Positions 31,536 through 42,132 are shown, counted from the first letter of the stretch. The stretch: DNA of 64,000 bases from Enterobacter cloacae subsp. cloacae ATCC 13047 (GCF_000025565.1 NC_014121.1:4116216-4180215), one strand, 5' to 3'. A program made the numbers and translations. Notes: generated by a model from the letters alone, not told the origin.

Positions 31536-31895
31536 ATGGTAACCGCACTCATCACCGTCGCCGCCCTCGCCTGGATCTGCCAGATGGCATTTGGCGGCTG
31601 GCAGATCCATCAGTTTAACCGCGCGTTTGACGCCCTGTGCCAGAAGGGCCGCGTGGGCGTCGGGCGCTCCGGGGGGCGCTTTAAACCGCGCGTCGTGGTT
31701 GCAATTGCGCTGGATGAACAGAATCGGGTATGCGACTCCCTCATCATGCGCGGAATGACGGTGTTTGCCCGCCCGGTGAAAATTCAGGCAATTAACGGCA
31801 TATCGTTGCAGGAATTACAGCCTGATGTGATCTTCCCCCACGATCCACTCTGTCAGAATGCACTATCATTAGCGCTTAAATTGAAACATGGATAA
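31536..31895 (+). CDS. gutM: Glucitol operon activator GutM
   Basis: Activator of the srl operon, 119 residues as in E. coli. It has one N-terminal hydrophobic segment (ALITVAVALAWICQMAFGG-like, residues 3-22) and no classical DNA-binding fold that can be seen. The conserved RVGVGRSGGRFKPRVVVAIALDEQ stretch follows. AAGGAGCCGAT precedes the start. Confidence 0.95.
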   Translation: MVTALITVAALAWICQMAFGGWQIHQFNRAFDALCQKGRVGVGRSGGRFKPRVVVAIALDEQNRVCDSLIMRGMTVFARPVKIQAINGISLQELQPDVIFPHDPLCQNALSLALKLKHG

Positions 31896-31939
31896 TTTCG
31901 TTGTGAACGCGATAAGCTTGCGAAATTATCATTTCGCAA
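31891..31939 (+). promoter_or_regulatory. Overlapping inverted repeats between gutM and srlR
   Basis: GATAATTTCG (31891-31900) is perfectly complementary to CGAAATTATC (31921-31930), and TTGCGAAA (31918-31925) to TTTCGCAA (31932-31939) with a 6-base spacer. The two pairings share bases and so exclude each other in RNA. The second, compact dyad resembles a DeoR-family operator and may be an SrlR site. Confidence 0.5.
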
Positions 31940-31958
31940 CGTAAGGAACGAAGCGCCT

Positions 31959-32732
31959 ATGAAACCTCGTCAGCGGCAGGCGGCCATTCTTGAGCATCTG
32001 CAAAAGCAGGGAAAATGCTCGGTAGAAGAGCTGGCCCACTACTTTGACACCACCGGCACAACGATACGCAAGGACCTGGTATTGCTCGAAAACGCAGGCG
32101 CGGTCATTCGAACCTACGGTGGGGTGATGCTCAACAAAGATGAAGCCGACCCACCTATCGATCACAAAACGCTGATCAACACCCACCAGAAAGCGCTGAT
32201 TGCCGAAGCCGCCGTGAAATTTATCCATGATGGTGACTCCATTATTCTTGATGCGGGCAGCACCGTCCTGCAGATGATCCCGCTGCTCAACCGCTTTAAC
32301 AACATCACGGTGATGACCAACAGTCTGCACATCGTCAACGCCCTGGCAGAGTTCGACAGCGAACAAACCATTCTGATGCCCGGCGGTACCTTCCGTAAAA
32401 AATCGGCGTCCTTTCACGGCCAGCTGGCGGAAAACGCCTTCGAGCACTTCAGCTTTGACAAACTGTTTATGGGCACCGACGGCATCGACCTGAACGCCGG
32501 TGTCACCACGTTCAACGAGGTGTTCAGCGTCAGTAAAGCCATGTGCAACGCCGCCCGGGAGGTGATTTTGATGGCGGATTCCTCGAAGTTTGGCCGTAAA
32601 AGCCCCAACATTGTCTGCAGCCTTGAAAGCGTCGATACGCTGATTACCGACGCAGGGATCGATCCGGCGTTCAAAAAAGCGCTGGAAGAGAAAGGCATCG
32701 ATGTGATCGTAACGGGAGAAAAAGATGAGTGA
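31959..32732 (+). CDS. srlR: DeoR-family glucitol operon repressor SrlR (GutR)
   Basis: Repressor of the sorbitol operon, 257 residues. N-terminal winged helix-turn-helix ([26 protein letters not shown] then [17 protein letters not shown], residues 4-55) and C-terminal sugar-phosphate sensor domain with [14 protein letters not shown] and [11 protein letters not shown]. It overlaps gutQ by 8 bases. Confidence 0.96.
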   Translation: MKPRQRQAAILEHLQKQGKCSVEELAHYFDTTGTTIRKDLVLLENAGAVIRTYGGVMLNKDEADPPIDHKTLINTHQKALIAEAAVKFIHDGDSIILDAGSTVLQMIPLLNRFNNITVMTNSLHIVNALAEFDSEQTILMPGGTFRKKSASFHGQLAENAFEHFSFDKLFMGTDGIDLNAGVTTFNEVFSVSKAMCNAAREVILMADSSKFGRKSPNIVCSLESVDTLITDAGIDPAFKKALEEKGIDVIVTGEKDE

Positions 32733-33690
32733 TTTTCTGTTAAACGCAGGCCGTCAGACCCTGATGCTGGAGCTACAGGAGGCCAGCCGCCTGCCGGAAC
32801 GGCTGGGCGACGATTTTGTCCGCGCCGCCAACACCATCATCCAGTGTGAAGGCAAAGTGATTGTCTCCGGGATCGGCAAGTCCGGCCACATCGGCAAAAA
32901 AATTGCCGCAACGCTGGCGAGCACCGGGACACCGGCGTTCTTCGTGCACCCGGCTGAAGCCCTGCACGGCGATCTGGGGATGATTGAAAGCCGTGACGTG
33001 ATGCTGTTTATCTCCTACTCCGGCTCGGCCAAAGAGCTGGACCTCATCATCCCGCGCCTGCAGGAAAAATCGATCGCCCTGCTGGCCATGACCGGTAAAT
33101 CCCGTTCGCCGCTGGCGCTGGCGGCCAAAGCGGTGCTGGATATTGCCGTGGAGCGCGAAGCCTGCCCGATGCACCTCGCCCCCACCTCCAGCACCGTCAA
33201 CACCCTGATGATGGGCGACGCGCTGGCAATGGCGGTGATGCAGGCGCGCGGTTTCAATGAAGAAGATTTCGCCCGTTCACACCCTGCCGGGGCGCTCGGC
33301 GCACGGCTGCTGAATAATGTTCACCACCTGATGCGCTCTGGCGATGCCATCCCGCAGGTCAAACTCGATACCAGCGTGATGGACGCGATGCTGGAGCTGA
33401 GCCGCACCGGGCTGGGGCTGGTCGCCGTCTGCGACGATACGCGCCAGGTTAAAGGCGTCTTTACCGACGGCGACCTGCGCCGCTGGCTGGTGGGCGGCGG
33501 TAAGCTGGAGGCACGCGTTTCAGAAGCGATGACCTCTGGCGGGTTAACGCTGAATGCCAACAGCCGCGCCATTGAAGCCAAAGAGGTGCTGATGAAACGT
33601 AAAATCACCGCCGCGCCGGTGGTGGATGACGCTGGCCGCCTGTGCGGCGCCATCAACCTGCAGGATTTCTACCAGGCAGGCATTATTTAA
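32725..33690 (+). CDS. gutQ: Arabinose-5-phosphate isomerase GutQ
   Basis: Interconverts ribulose 5-phosphate and arabinose 5-phosphate, 321 residues. An SIS domain ([26 protein letters not shown], and [15 protein letters not shown]) is followed by two CBS domains (about residues 205-320). It is the last gene of the srl operon and converges on norR, the stops overlapping by 4 bases. Confidence 0.96.
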   Translation: MSDFLLNAGRQTLMLELQEASRLPERLGDDFVRAANTIIQCEGKVIVSGIGKSGHIGKKIAATLASTGTPAFFVHPAEALHGDLGMIESRDVMLFISYSGSAKELDLIIPRLQEKSIALLAMTGKSRSPLALAAKAVLDIAVEREACPMHLAPTSSTVNTLMMGDALAMAVMQARGFNEEDFARSHPAGALGARLLNNVHHLMRSGDAIPQVKLDTSVMDAMLELSRTGLGLVAVCDDTRQVKGVFTDGDLRRWLVGGGKLEARVSEAMTSGGLTLNANSRAIEAKEVLMKRKITAAPVVDDAGRLCGAINLQDFYQAGII

Positions 33691-35201
33691 CCCTTCAGTC
33701 CCAGACGCTTCGCCAGCCGGTGCAGGTTGGCGACGTCCATTTCCAGCGCCCGCGCGCACGCCGCCCAACTCCGGTTGTTCTGTTCCAGCGCGCGGGTAAT
33801 CATCTGACGCTGAAATTCTTCCGTCGCTTCACGCAGATTCTCGTTCACGCTTTCAGGCGCAGCGGGCTTCACGGACGGTATATTTTCATCATGCAGGGCA
33901 AAATGGCGCGCATGAATCACGATTTTATCCCCCGAGCGCGTCGCCCGCGCCAGCACCACCGCGCGATGGATGGCGTGCTCCAGCTCGCGTACGTTACCCG
34001 GCCAGCCGTAGGTCAGCAGATGGCCTCGCGCCCCCGGGCTTAATACCACGCGCGACAAGCCCATTTTGAGCCGACACTGTTCGCAGAAAAAACCCGCCAG
34101 CAGCACCACATCGTCCCCACGCTCGCGCAGCGGCGGCACGGTAAGCGGAAAAACACTCAGACGATGGAACAGATCGGCGCGGAAATTGCCGTTCAGCACC
34201 GCTTCGCGCAGGTCGCGGTTGGTTGCCGCCAGCACGCGCACGTTGACCCGTAAGCTGCGGTCGTCTCCCACGCGCTGAATATCACCGTACTGTAATACGC
34301 GCAGCAGCTTGGCCTGCAGCGACAGCGAAAGCTCGCCTATTTCATCGAGGAACAGCGTGCCGTTATCGGCCATTTCAAACTTGCCGCTGCGGTTGCTGAT
34401 GGCCCCGGTAAATGCCCCTTTGACGTGACCAAACAGCTCGCTTTCCGCCACGCTTTCCGGCAGTGCGGCGCAGTTAAGGTAGACCAGCGGGTTGGCCGCA
34501 CGCGGTGAAGCTTCGTGAATGGATTTCGCCACCAGCTCTTTACCGGTGCCGGTCTCACCGAAGATCAGCACGTTCAAATCGGATGCCGCGACGATCTCAA
34601 TCTCTTTTTTGAGTTGTACCATGCCTGGCGAGAGGCCAATCATCTCCGTATGCGCGACCTGTTCAAACGCCGCCGGGCTGCCGGGAAGAATATTCTGGCT
34701 CTCCAGCTGTTCAATCAGCAGAGCATTGTTCAGCGCCCCGGCCGCCAGGGCCGCAATCAGGCGCAGCTCCTCGTCGCTGAAGGTATCGAACTGGTCCGGC
34801 GACATGCCGTCGAGGGTCAGCGCCCCAATCAGGTTTTGTCCGGCAAACAGCGGCAGGCCGATACAGGCGTGCACCTTCAGGCTCTCCTGCCCGGGTATAA
34901 GGCCGTCGTACGGGTCGGGCAGATCGCTGTCTGCCGGAAAACGCACCACGTCACCCGCCCGGGCGATGGTCTCCAGCCGCGGGTGGCCTTCCAGCGTAAA
35001 GCGTCGCCCGAGCACGTCCTGCGCCAGCCCGTCGATGGCCAGCGGAATAAACTGCCGTCCCTCGTAGCGCAGCAGCGCCGAAGCATCACAGTCCAGCACG
35101 TGGCGCAGCGTGGAGATCAGCCGCTGAAAACGATCCTGATGCCCGATGCCGGTTTGCAGTTCAATGGCGATTTTCGCCAGCACGTCTACGGAAAAGCTCA
35201 T
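33687..35201 (-). CDS. norR: Nitric oxide-responsive sigma-54 activator NorR
   Basis: Activates norVW when its GAF-domain iron binds NO. 504 residues as in E. coli, from the ATG at 35201 ([10 protein letters not shown]) with GAGGCAGAC before it; an upstream extension to 35231 is rejected. Domains: GAF about residues 20-170, AAA+ about 185-425 with Walker A GETGTGKE, sigma-54 contact loop [10 protein letters not shown] and Walker [10 protein letters not shown], and a C-terminal Fis-type helix-turn-helix ([26 protein letters not shown]). It diverges from norVW. Confidence 0.97.
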   Translation of the reverse strand: MSFSVDVLAKIAIELQTGIGHQDRFQRLISTLRHVLDCDASALLRYEGRQFIPLAIDGLAQDVLGRRFTLEGHPRLETIARAGDVVRFPADSDLPDPYDGLIPGQESLKVHACIGLPLFAGQNLIGALTLDGMSPDQFDTFSDEELRLIAALAAGALNNALLIEQLESQNILPGSPAAFEQVAHTEMIGLSPGMVQLKKEIEIVAASDLNVLIFGETGTGKELVAKSIHEASPRAANPLVYLNCAALPESVAESELFGHVKGAFTGAISNRSGKFEMADNGTLFLDEIGELSLSLQAKLLRVLQYGDIQRVGDDRSLRVNVRVLAATNRDLREAVLNGNFRADLFHRLSVFPLTVPPLRERGDDVVLLAGFFCEQCRLKMGLSRVVLSPGARGHLLTYGWPGNVRELEHAIHRAVVLARATRSGDKIVIHARHFALHDENIPSVKPAAPESVNENLREATEEFQRQMITRALEQNNRSWAACARALEMDVANLHRLAKRLGLKG

Positions 35202-35213
35202 GTCTGCCTCGCT

Positions 35214-35269
35214 GTCATTTTGACAATACATAGTGTCATATTGACATCTTTAACGATAGTCATAATGAC
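35214..35269 (+). promoter_or_regulatory. Three NorR enhancer sites
   Basis: GTCATTTTGAC (35214-35224), GTCATATTGAC (35235-35245) and GTCATAATGAC (35259-35269) are three copies of the GT-N7-AC NorR core, spaced 21 and 24 bases, between norR and norV. Three sites are also used in E. coli, where all are needed for activation. Confidence 0.92.
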
Positions 35270-35323
35270 TACCCACTCCAGGGCATAACAAATTTAATCC
35301 ATAAAAATCAATAAAATAAAAGT

Positions 35324-35339
35324 TGGCACGCAAGTTGAT
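35324..35339 (+). promoter_or_regulatory. Sigma-54 promoter of norVW
   Basis: TGGCAC (35324-35329), five bases, then TTGAT (35335-35339) fits the sigma-54 -24/-12 pattern TGGCAC-N5-TTGCW except for GA in place of GC at -12. It is about 60 bases downstream of the third NorR site. Confidence 0.75.
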
Positions 35340-35385
35340 ATAGACAAAACAACTTATTCAACACGCCGTATTATTTGAGGTTGCT

Positions 35386-36828
35386 ATGTCTATTCTGGTT
35401 AAAAATAACATTCATTGGGTTGGTCAACGTGACTGGGAAGTGCGTGATTTTCACGGAACGGAATATAAAACGCTGCGCGGCAGCAGCTATAACAGCTATC
35501 TCATTCGTGAAGGTAAAAACGTACTGATCGATACCGTCGATCATAAATTCAGCCGCGAGTTCGTGCAGAACCTGCGCAGTGAAATCGATCTGAACGACAT
35601 CGACTACATCATCATCAACCACGCGGAAGAGGATCACGCCGGGGCGTTGACCGAGTTGATGTCCCACATTCCGGATACCCCGATCTACTGCACCACCAAC
35701 GCCATCGACTCCATCAACGGTCACCATCACCATCCGGAGTGGAACTTCCACACCGTGAAAACCGGCGACACGCTGGATATTGGTAACGGCAAACAGCTGA
35801 TCTTCGTGGAAACCCCGATGCTGCACTGGCCGGACAGCATGATGACCTACCTGACCGGCGACGCGGTGCTGTTCAGCAACGACGCCTTTGGTCAGCACTA
35901 CTGCGACGAGCGCCTGTTTAACGATGAAGTGGATCAGACCGAGCTGTTTGAACAGTGCCAGCGCTACTACGCCAACATCCTGACTCCGTTCAGCCGTCTG
36001 GTGACGCCCAAAATCACCGAGATCCTCGGCTTCAACCTGCCGGTGGATATGATTGCCACCTCCCACGGCGTGGTATGGCGTGAAAACCCAACCCAGATCG
36101 TTGAGCTGTACCTGAAATGGGCGGCGGATTATCAGGAAGACCGCATCACGATTTTCTACGACACCATGTCCAACAACACCCGCATGATGGCAGACGCCAT
36201 CGCCCAGGGTATCAACGAGGTGGACCCGAACGTGGCGGTGAAAATCTTCAACGTGGCGCGCAGCGATAAAAACGAGATCCTCACCAACGTCTTCCGCTCT
36301 AAGGGCGTGCTGGTGGGCACCTCCACCATGAACAACGTGATGATGCCGAAAATTGCTGGCCTGGTGGAAGAGATGACCGGCCTGCGCTTCCGTAACAAAC
36401 GTGCCAGCGCCTTTGGCTCCCACGGCTGGAGCGGCGGCGCGGTAGATCGTCTCTCCACCCGCCTGCAGGATGCCGGTTTTGAGATGTCCATGAGCCTGAA
36501 GGCCAAATGGCGCCCGGATCTTGACGCGCTGGAAGTCTGTCGTCAGCACGGCCGCGATATTGCTCGTCAGTGGGCGCTTGCACCGCTTCCTGAGGCCGCA
36601 GCACTCCCCGCCGAACAGCCGCAAACCTGTGCCGGGGCAGCCAGCGCCGATCTCGGTCCACGCATGCAGTGCAGCGTCTGCCAGTGGATCTACGACCCGG
36701 AACTGGGCGAGCCGTTGCAGGACGTGGCTCCAGGTACGCCGTGGAGTGAGGTGCCGGACAACTTCCTCTGCCCGGAATGTTCCCTCGGAAAAGACGTCTT
36801 TGACGAACTGGCAACGGAGGCAAAATGA
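35386..36828 (+). CDS. norV: Anaerobic nitric oxide reductase flavorubredoxin NorV
   Basis: Reduces NO to N2O at a di-iron centre. 480 residues. The metallo-beta-lactamase-like domain carries H79-A-E81-E-D83-H84 of the HxExDH motif; a flavodoxin domain starts near residue 254 ([20 protein letters not shown]); a C-terminal rubredoxin domain has CSVC and CPEC knuckles (about residues 425-475). It overlaps norW by 4 bases. Expression from a NorR/sigma-54 promoter is inferred from the upstream sites. Confidence 0.97.
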   Translation: MSILVKNNIHWVGQRDWEVRDFHGTEYKTLRGSSYNSYLIREGKNVLIDTVDHKFSREFVQNLRSEIDLNDIDYIIINHAEEDHAGALTELMSHIPDTPIYCTTNAIDSINGHHHHPEWNFHTVKTGDTLDIGNGKQLIFVETPMLHWPDSMMTYLTGDAVLFSNDAFGQHYCDERLFNDEVDQTELFEQCQRYYANILTPFSRLVTPKITEILGFNLPVDMIATSHGVVWRENPTQIVELYLKWAADYQEDRITIFYDTMSNNTRMMADAIAQGINEVDPNVAVKIFNVARSDKNEILTNVFRSKGVLVGTSTMNNVMMPKIAGLVEEMTGLRFRNKRASAFGSHGWSGGAVDRLSTRLQDAGFEMSMSLKAKWRPDLDALEVCRQHGRDIARQWALAPLPEAAALPAEQPQTCAGAASADLGPRMQCSVCQWIYDPELGEPLQDVAPGTPWSEVPDNFLCPECSLGKDVFDELATEAK

Positions 36829-37958
36829 GCAACGGTATCGTCATCATCGGCTCGGGCTTTGCCGCCCGCCAGCTGGTGAAAAATATCCGCAAACAGGACG
36901 CTAACGTGCCGCTGACGATGATCGCGGCCGACAGCATGGACGAGTACAACAAGCCCGATTTAAGCCATGTGATTAGCCTGAACCAGCGCGCCGACGATCT
37001 CACCCGCCAGACGGCGGGGGAGTTCGCGGAGCAGTTCAACCTGCGTCTGTTTCCGTACACCTGGGTCACCGATATTGACGCCGATGCCCACGTGGTAAAA
37101 GCGAAAGATAAAACCTGGCAGTACGACAAGCTGGTGCTGGCGACGGGGGCCTCTGCGTTCGTGCCGCCGGTTACCGGCCGCGAGCTGATGATGACGCTTA
37201 ACAGCCAGCAGGAGTATCGGGCCAGCGAAACGCAGCTTCGTGATGCAAAACGGGTAATGATTGTTGGCGGCGGTTTGATTGGCACCGAGCTGGCAATGGA
37301 TTTTTGTCGGGCGGGTAAAGCCGTCACCCTGGTCGACCACGCGGCAAGCATTCTGTCGGCCTTGATGCCTGCAGAAGTAAGCAGTCGCTTACAGCACCGT
37401 CTGACCGACATGGGCGTGCATCTGCTGTTGAAATCGCAACTGCAACATCTGAGCGAAACCGAAGGCGGCATTCGCGCGACGCTTGACCGCCATCGCAGCC
37501 TGGAAGTCGATGTGGTGGTTGCCGCGACGGGGTTGCGCCCGGAAACGGCGCTGGCGCACCGCGCAGGCGCTGAAACAGGCCGTGGCGTGAAGGTGAATAG
37601 CTACCTGCAAACCACGCAACCCGACATTTACGCCCTGGGGGACTGCGCGGAAATCAACGGCCAGGTACTGCCTTTCCTGCAGCCGATCCAACTTAGCGCC
37701 ATGTATCTGGCAAAAAACCTGCTCGGCAACAGCGCGCCGCTGAAATTACCGGCCATGCTGGTGAAGGTGAAAACGCCAGCGTTGCCGCTGCATCTGGCAG
37801 GTGAAACCCAGCGCCAGGACCTGAACTGGCAGATCGCTGTGGAAGCTCAGGGAATGGTCGCGCGCGGCTCTGACGCCGATGGCCAGCTCCGCGCCTTCGT
37901 GGTTAGCGAAGATCGGATGAAGGAGGCTTTCGCGCTACTGAAATCGCTGCCCGCTTAA
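36825..37958 (+). CDS. norW: NADH:flavorubredoxin reductase NorW
   Basis: FAD-dependent oxidoreductase that passes electrons from NADH to the rubredoxin domain of NorV; 377 residues. FAD-binding GSGFAA is near residues 8-13, the NAD-binding [10 protein letters not shown] near 147-156, and the second FAD motif [12 protein letters not shown] near 265. The ATG overlaps the norV stop (ATGA). An intrinsic terminator lies 50 bases downstream. Confidence 0.97.
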   Translation: MSNGIVIIGSGFAARQLVKNIRKQDANVPLTMIAADSMDEYNKPDLSHVISLNQRADDLTRQTAGEFAEQFNLRLFPYTWVTDIDADAHVVKAKDKTWQYDKLVLATGASAFVPPVTGRELMMTLNSQQEYRASETQLRDAKRVMIVGGGLIGTELAMDFCRAGKAVTLVDHAASILSALMPAEVSSRLQHRLTDMGVHLLLKSQLQHLSETEGGIRATLDRHRSLEVDVVVAATGLRPETALAHRAGAETGRGVKVNSYLQTTQPDIYALGDCAEINGQVLPFLQPIQLSAMYLAKNLLGNSAPLKLPAMLVKVKTPALPLHLAGETQRQDLNWQIAVEAQGMVARGSDADGQLRAFVVSEDRMKEAFALLKSLPA

Positions 37959-38007
37959 CCCTTAACCTTTTACCACGCTTACTTAACCCTGGGATTTTAT
38001 TATCCGC

Positions 38008-38034
38008 AGCCCCGATGTCCCGGGGCTTTTTTTT
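38008..38034 (+). terminator. norVW terminator
   Basis: AGCCCCG (38008-38014) pairs with CGGGGCT (38021-38027) and is followed by seven or more T residues, a strong intrinsic terminator about 50 bases after the norW stop. Confidence 0.92.
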
Positions 38035-38244
38035 ACGTAATCTATTAGCAAGATAAATACAAAAGAGGTAAATCATCGCCATCTGTCCTTAACTTATTAT
38101 TTTACTGAATATAAAAGAGTTAAAACCTTCATAAACAGCAAGATATGCATTCCATTTTTCCAGCAAAACGGCACCCTGCTTCGCTTTACCGGAACGACAT
38201 CATGGCGATTTTACCCCTCAAACACAATGGTTTTAGCGCAGCGC

Positions 38245-39267
38245 TCAGGAATGTATGACCAGCGCGTCGTAGCCGCGCCAGCGATAGTTGATCATGGAGA
38301 TCAGCCAGCAGGCGACAAACAGCCCAACCACCACAAAACCGGCGTTGCCGAGGTTATCGTTGACGGCACCAATGCGATCCCAGATGCCGCCGCTGAGGGC
38401 AAATTTATCCATCAGCAGCCCCAGCGCTTCCAGCCCGCCGATAAACACCGCCACCACCACAGAGGTACCGGTAATGGTCATGTTGTAGTAGAGCTTGCGC
38501 TGCGGCTTGTTAAATGCCCAACCGTAAGCCCCCACCATCAACAGGTTGTCGAGGGTATCCACCAGCGCCATGCCGCTGGCGAAAAGCGCCGGGAAGATCA
38601 TGATTGACCACACCGACATACCGTTTGAGGCGCTGGCGGCAGAGATCCCGAGCACGCCGATTTCAGTGGCGGTATCAAAACCAAGCCCGAACAGAAAACC
38701 GACCAGATACATCTGCCAGCTTTTGTTGACCAGGCGGAAAGTCGCGCCAAACAGCCAGTTCATTACTCCGCCCTGCGCCGGGAGCGAGATGTCTCCCTGC
38801 ACCGCCTGCCCGTTTTTCAGCGCCTGAAAATTGCGCCAGACACCGCGTAAAATCACCATATTGACTAACGCCATCGCCAGCAGGAACGTCGCGGAGACGG
38901 CCGTGCCAATCAGGCTGCCGGTTTCATGAAACCAGGCCATATTTTTCTGAAAAGCGGTCGCCGTCGCGGCAATGGCGATGGAGGCCAGCACCACAATGGT
39001 GGAGTGCCCCAGTGAGAACCACGCCCCGACACCAGAGGGGCGCTTGCCCTGCTGCATCATCTTGCGTGTCACGGTATCAATGGCCGCGATGTGGTCAGCA
39101 TCCACCGCGTGACGCAACCCATAGCACCAGGCAAGCAGGCTTGCGGCCATTAACGCAGAACTGCTGCTAAAGGCGTTCCACGCCCAGCCCCACGCCAGAA
39201 GATTAGCCATTACCAGCGCCAGCAGCAGGAGCGCGGCGCGAGGTTCATTGCGTAAGCGTCGTAACAT
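38245..39267 (-). CDS. Nickel/cobalt permease, NiCoT (HoxN/NixA) family
   Basis: High-affinity inner-membrane Ni(II)/Co(II) permease of 340 residues with about eight membrane spans. The family signature RHAVDADHIAAIDTVTRKMMQ is near residue 55, and the other signatures FSLGHSTIVV, GLGFDTATEIGVL and LFASGMALVDTLD follow. Start ATG at 39267 has AAGGATGTAAA before it; the longer frame to 39465 runs over hypF and is rejected. It begins 1 base after the hypF stop, so translation is probably coupled, and its job is probably nickel supply for the hydrogenase. E. coli K-12 lacks this gene here. Confidence 0.9.
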   Translation of the reverse strand: MLRRLRNEPRAALLLLALVMANLLAWGWAWNAFSSSSALMAASLLAWCYGLRHAVDADHIAAIDTVTRKMMQQGKRPSGVGAWFSLGHSTIVVLASIAIAATATAFQKNMAWFHETGSLIGTAVSATFLLAMALVNMVILRGVWRNFQALKNGQAVQGDISLPAQGGVMNWLFGATFRLVNKSWQMYLVGFLFGLGFDTATEIGVLGISAASASNGMSVWSIMIFPALFASGMALVDTLDNLLMVGAYGWAFNKPQRKLYYNMTITGTSVVVAVFIGGLEALGLLMDKFALSGGIWDRIGAVNDNLGNAGFVVVGLFVACWLISMINYRWRGYDALVIHS

Positions 39268-39268
39268 T

Positions 39269-41483
39269 TTACATCCTTTTTGAACATGACCGGGCTGCGG
39301 CAACCACCGCCTGCCCGAAGGAGATAGCCCCGTCACCCGCAGGCAGATGATGGGGAAAAAGAAGCGTGAAATCAGAGAGGTGTACCCGCAGACGCGCCCG
39401 CAGCAGGCGGTTATGCAACACGCCGCCGCTGAAACAGACGGTAGAGAGCGACAGGCGTCGGGCATGGTGTCGGGCTAACGCCGCCAGCCCTTTTGCCAGC
39501 GCGTCGTGAAAGGCCCACGCGCGCTCACAGGGTTGCGCCTGCCAGGCCAGCCACTGCCGCCAGAAGAACGCAAGGTTTTCAACCTGAAGCGTCACCGGGT
39601 GCTCAACACCCGGGCACTGCGCGGCCAGCGCCTCCAGCCTGCAGGCGGCTTCGCCTTCATAGCGTTGTGTTTCAATACCCAGAGCACAGGCCACCGCATC
39701 AAACAACCGCCCGCAGGACGACGCCAGCGGCGCGTTAAGGCCGCGCTGAACGGCGGTCGCTAAAAGCGGCCAGTTTTGCGAACGTACGGCACGGGTTTCC
39801 GGGTAGCGTTGCCAGTCAGGAACAAACGCCAGGCAGTGTGCCAGCAGATTTCGCCAGGGCTGCATGGCCGCGAGATCGCCGCCCGGCATCGCCACGGCGG
39901 GCAGGCCGCCCAGATGCTCGCACTCAAGGTAGTTCACCCGCAGACACTCCCCGCCCCACAGCGCGCCGTGCTCGCCCATGCCGATCCCGTCCAGCGTCAG
40001 GGCGATGGCGTCGCCACCGTCGAGCGGCCAGCCGTTTTCGGCAAGGCAGGCCGCGGCATGCGCGTGATGATGCAGTACGGTATCGACCGGCAGCGCCTGC
40101 TCCTGTGCCCAGTGCCGGGCGTGATAGCCAGGATGGGCATCGCACACCAGCCGCTCTGGCTGAAAGGCGTAGATCTGCTGCATCAACGACAGTGCTGAAC
40201 GCCACTGGGCCTCGACACCGTCGTCACTGAGATCGCCAAAATGCTGGCTCAGCACCGCCTGGTTACCGCGCACCAGACAGAAGGTATTCTTCATGTCGGC
40301 ACCGGTCGCCAGAATAGAGGGAACAGGGCTAAAACCGGCGGGTAACGTGATGGCATCCGGCACGAAACCGCGCGCCCGACGCAGCATGGCCCCGTCCTGA
40401 TCCAGTACGGAATCGTCCATCCGCTGCAGGATGTCGCGGTTATGGAGCAGAAAACCGTCAGCAATCTCTGCGAGCTGTTCCAGTGCCTGTGGATTACTGA
40501 TGGCAGGCGGTCTGCCGCTGAGGTTGCCGGAGGTCATCACCAGCGGGCGTTGCGTCTCCTGCATCAGCAAATGCTGCAGCGGATTGGCCGGGAGCATCAC
40601 ACCGAGGCTATCCAGGCCCGGCGCGATGTCGTCCGGAAAGGTCGGCAGCCAGGCTTTAGGGATCAGCACGATGGGCGCGGCAGGCGAGCGCAGCCGTGTT
40701 TGCACCGGCTGCGGAAGGCCGTCGGCGCTGGGGATCATCACCGCCAGCGGTTTCCCCGGACGCTGTTTACGTGCCCGCAGCGTTGCCACCGCCTGCGGGT
40801 TAAGCGCGTCGCAGGCCAGATGAAATCCGCCCAGCCCTTTGATAGCCACAATGCCACCGTTTTTCAGCATCTGCACCGCCGCGTTCAGCGCCAGCTCGCG
40901 GGTGACAACCCGATCGGCCGCACGCCACTCAAGCTCAGGGCCGCAGTCCGGGCAAGCCACGGGCTGGGCGTGAAAACGTCGGTCCGCAGGGTTGCGGTAT
41001 TCCGTTTCGCACGGCGAGCAGAGCGGGAATGGCGCCATGGCCGTGGCCGGGCGGTCATACGGCATGGCGCGGATAATGGTAAAACGCGGGCCGCAGTGGG
41101 TGCAGTTAATAAACGGGTAACGATAGCGGCGCTCGTGCGGATCGTTCATCTCCGCAAGGCACGCGACAGGTGGCGGCATCCGGTACAATCTGGGTGTCCA
41201 TTGCCCCGCCCGCGCTGTGGCGAATGGTGAATGTCTCCGGCAGCGTTGACCAGTGGAACGGCTGCGTGTCGATACTCTCGATGCGCGCCAGCGGCGGGCA
41301 GTCCTGGCGCAGCCTCGCGGTGAAATGCCCCCCATTACCCGCGAGGCGCACCAGCACGCCCTCTCCGTCGTTGCAGACATCGCCGGTCAACTGCAGCGCC
41401 TGAGCCAGTTGCCAGACGAAGGGCCGAAAGCCCACGCCCTGCACCTTGCCACGCACCCGCAACTGTACGCCGTTACCGCCCAT
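39269..41483 (-). pseudogene. hypF: Carbamoyltransferase HypF, frameshifted
   Basis: HypF makes the thiocarbamate from carbamoyl phosphate that HypE turns into the cyanide ligands of NiFe hydrogenases. The N-terminal acylphosphatase domain is intact from [20 protein letters not shown] (start 41483) to IVPDAATC, but that frame then runs out at 41106. The rest, from [20 protein letters not shown] to the stop at 39269 (zinc-finger, YrdC-like and Kae1-like domains), lies in another frame and matches E. coli HypF (750 aa) to its end. Comparison places the shift at about 41165: TGTCGCGTGC here against an expected TGTCCNGCNTGC, two bases fewer, in the first Cys-x-x-Cys. Joined, the protein would be about 737 residues. 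Apart from this site no other lesion was seen, so an error in the sequence is a serious alternative. Confidence 0.88.
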
Positions 41484-41489
41484 GACGGA

Positions 41490-42035
41490 TCAGAACAGCA
41501 GAGATGAGGTGGTATCGAACGCTGCGCGACGGCGCTTTTCGGCGCTCATCTGCTCGAGCTTATCGCGATCCACGCAAACCAGTGCGTGTGTCGGGCAGGC
41601 CTCCATACAGGCCGGACCGGCGTCACGGTGATAGCAAAGATCGCATTTGTTGGCTTCGGCTTTTTCCGCCCGCACATTCAGCCCCATGCCGCTGTTGCGG
41701 ACCACCGGACGAACCACCACCTCCATCGCGCCATACGGGCAGGCGACCACGCAGGTTTTACAGCCGATACAGCGCGCCTGCATCACATGCACAAAGCCTT
41801 TTTCACGTTTGATTGCACCGTTAGGGCAGACGTTGGCGCACGGCGCGTCTTCGCACTGACGGCAGATAGCGGCGGTGGAAATATTCACGCCTTTGATGAC
41901 GTGGATCCGCGGCAAAAAGGTCTCTGGCGTAAGCGAAGCGCAATCCTGCTCCGCCTGATGAGACACCACGCACGCCACTTCACAGGTACGGCAGCCAATG
42001 CATTTACTGGCATCAGCCATAATAAAACGGTTCAT
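41490..42035 (-). CDS. hydN: Iron-sulfur electron-transfer protein HydN
   Basis: Ferredoxin-like protein linked to formate dehydrogenase-H, 181 residues. Four [4Fe-4S]-type cysteine clusters are visible: CIGCRTCEVAC, CRQCEDAPCANVCP, CIGCKTCVVACP and CDLCYHRDAGPACMEACP. The start at 42035 (MNRFIMADASKC) has GGAGAAGCAG before it; a frame beginning at 42059 adds eight residues and is less likely. The C-terminus is slightly extended against E. coli (175 aa). hypF begins 6 bases after the stop. Expression from a sigma-54/FhlA promoter is expected. Confidence 0.95.
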   Translation of the reverse strand: MNRFIMADASKCIGCRTCEVACVVSHQAEQDCASLTPETFLPRIHVIKGVNISTAAICRQCEDAPCANVCPNGAIKREKGFVHVMQARCIGCKTCVVACPYGAMEVVVRPVVRNSGMGLNVRAEKAEANKCDLCYHRDAGPACMEACPTHALVCVDRDKLEQMSAEKRRRAAFDTTSSLLF

Positions 42036-42071
42036 CTGCTTCTCCAGCATTACAGTCATGCGCGGAGATAT

Positions 42072-42086
42072 TCATAAACCGTGCCA
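42072..42086 (-). promoter_or_regulatory. Possible sigma-54 promoter of hydN-hypF
   Basis: On the minus strand TGGCAC (42081-42086), five bases, then ATGA in the -12 position, where TTGC is expected. The -24 element is perfect and the -12 element poor. Location 37 bases before the hydN start fits. Confidence 0.5.
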
Positions 42087-42132
42087 GTTTTTAACTCGTT
42101 GATTTATAGTGATTTAGAAAATGTCGCGGGGG

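Noticed and set aside
35371..36624. 417-codon open frame antisense to norV
   Set aside because: Shadow of norV, which matches the flavorubredoxin family over its full length.
38159..38258. Short plus-strand frame beginning MAILPLKHNG near 38202
   Set aside because: Only 18 codons, no ribosome-binding site, and it runs into the end of the nickel permease gene.
41166..41380. Upstream extension of the second hypF frame to 41380 as a real start
   Set aside because: Residues upstream of ACLAEM in that frame are out-of-frame reading of the acylphosphatase domain, which is clearly coded in the other frame.
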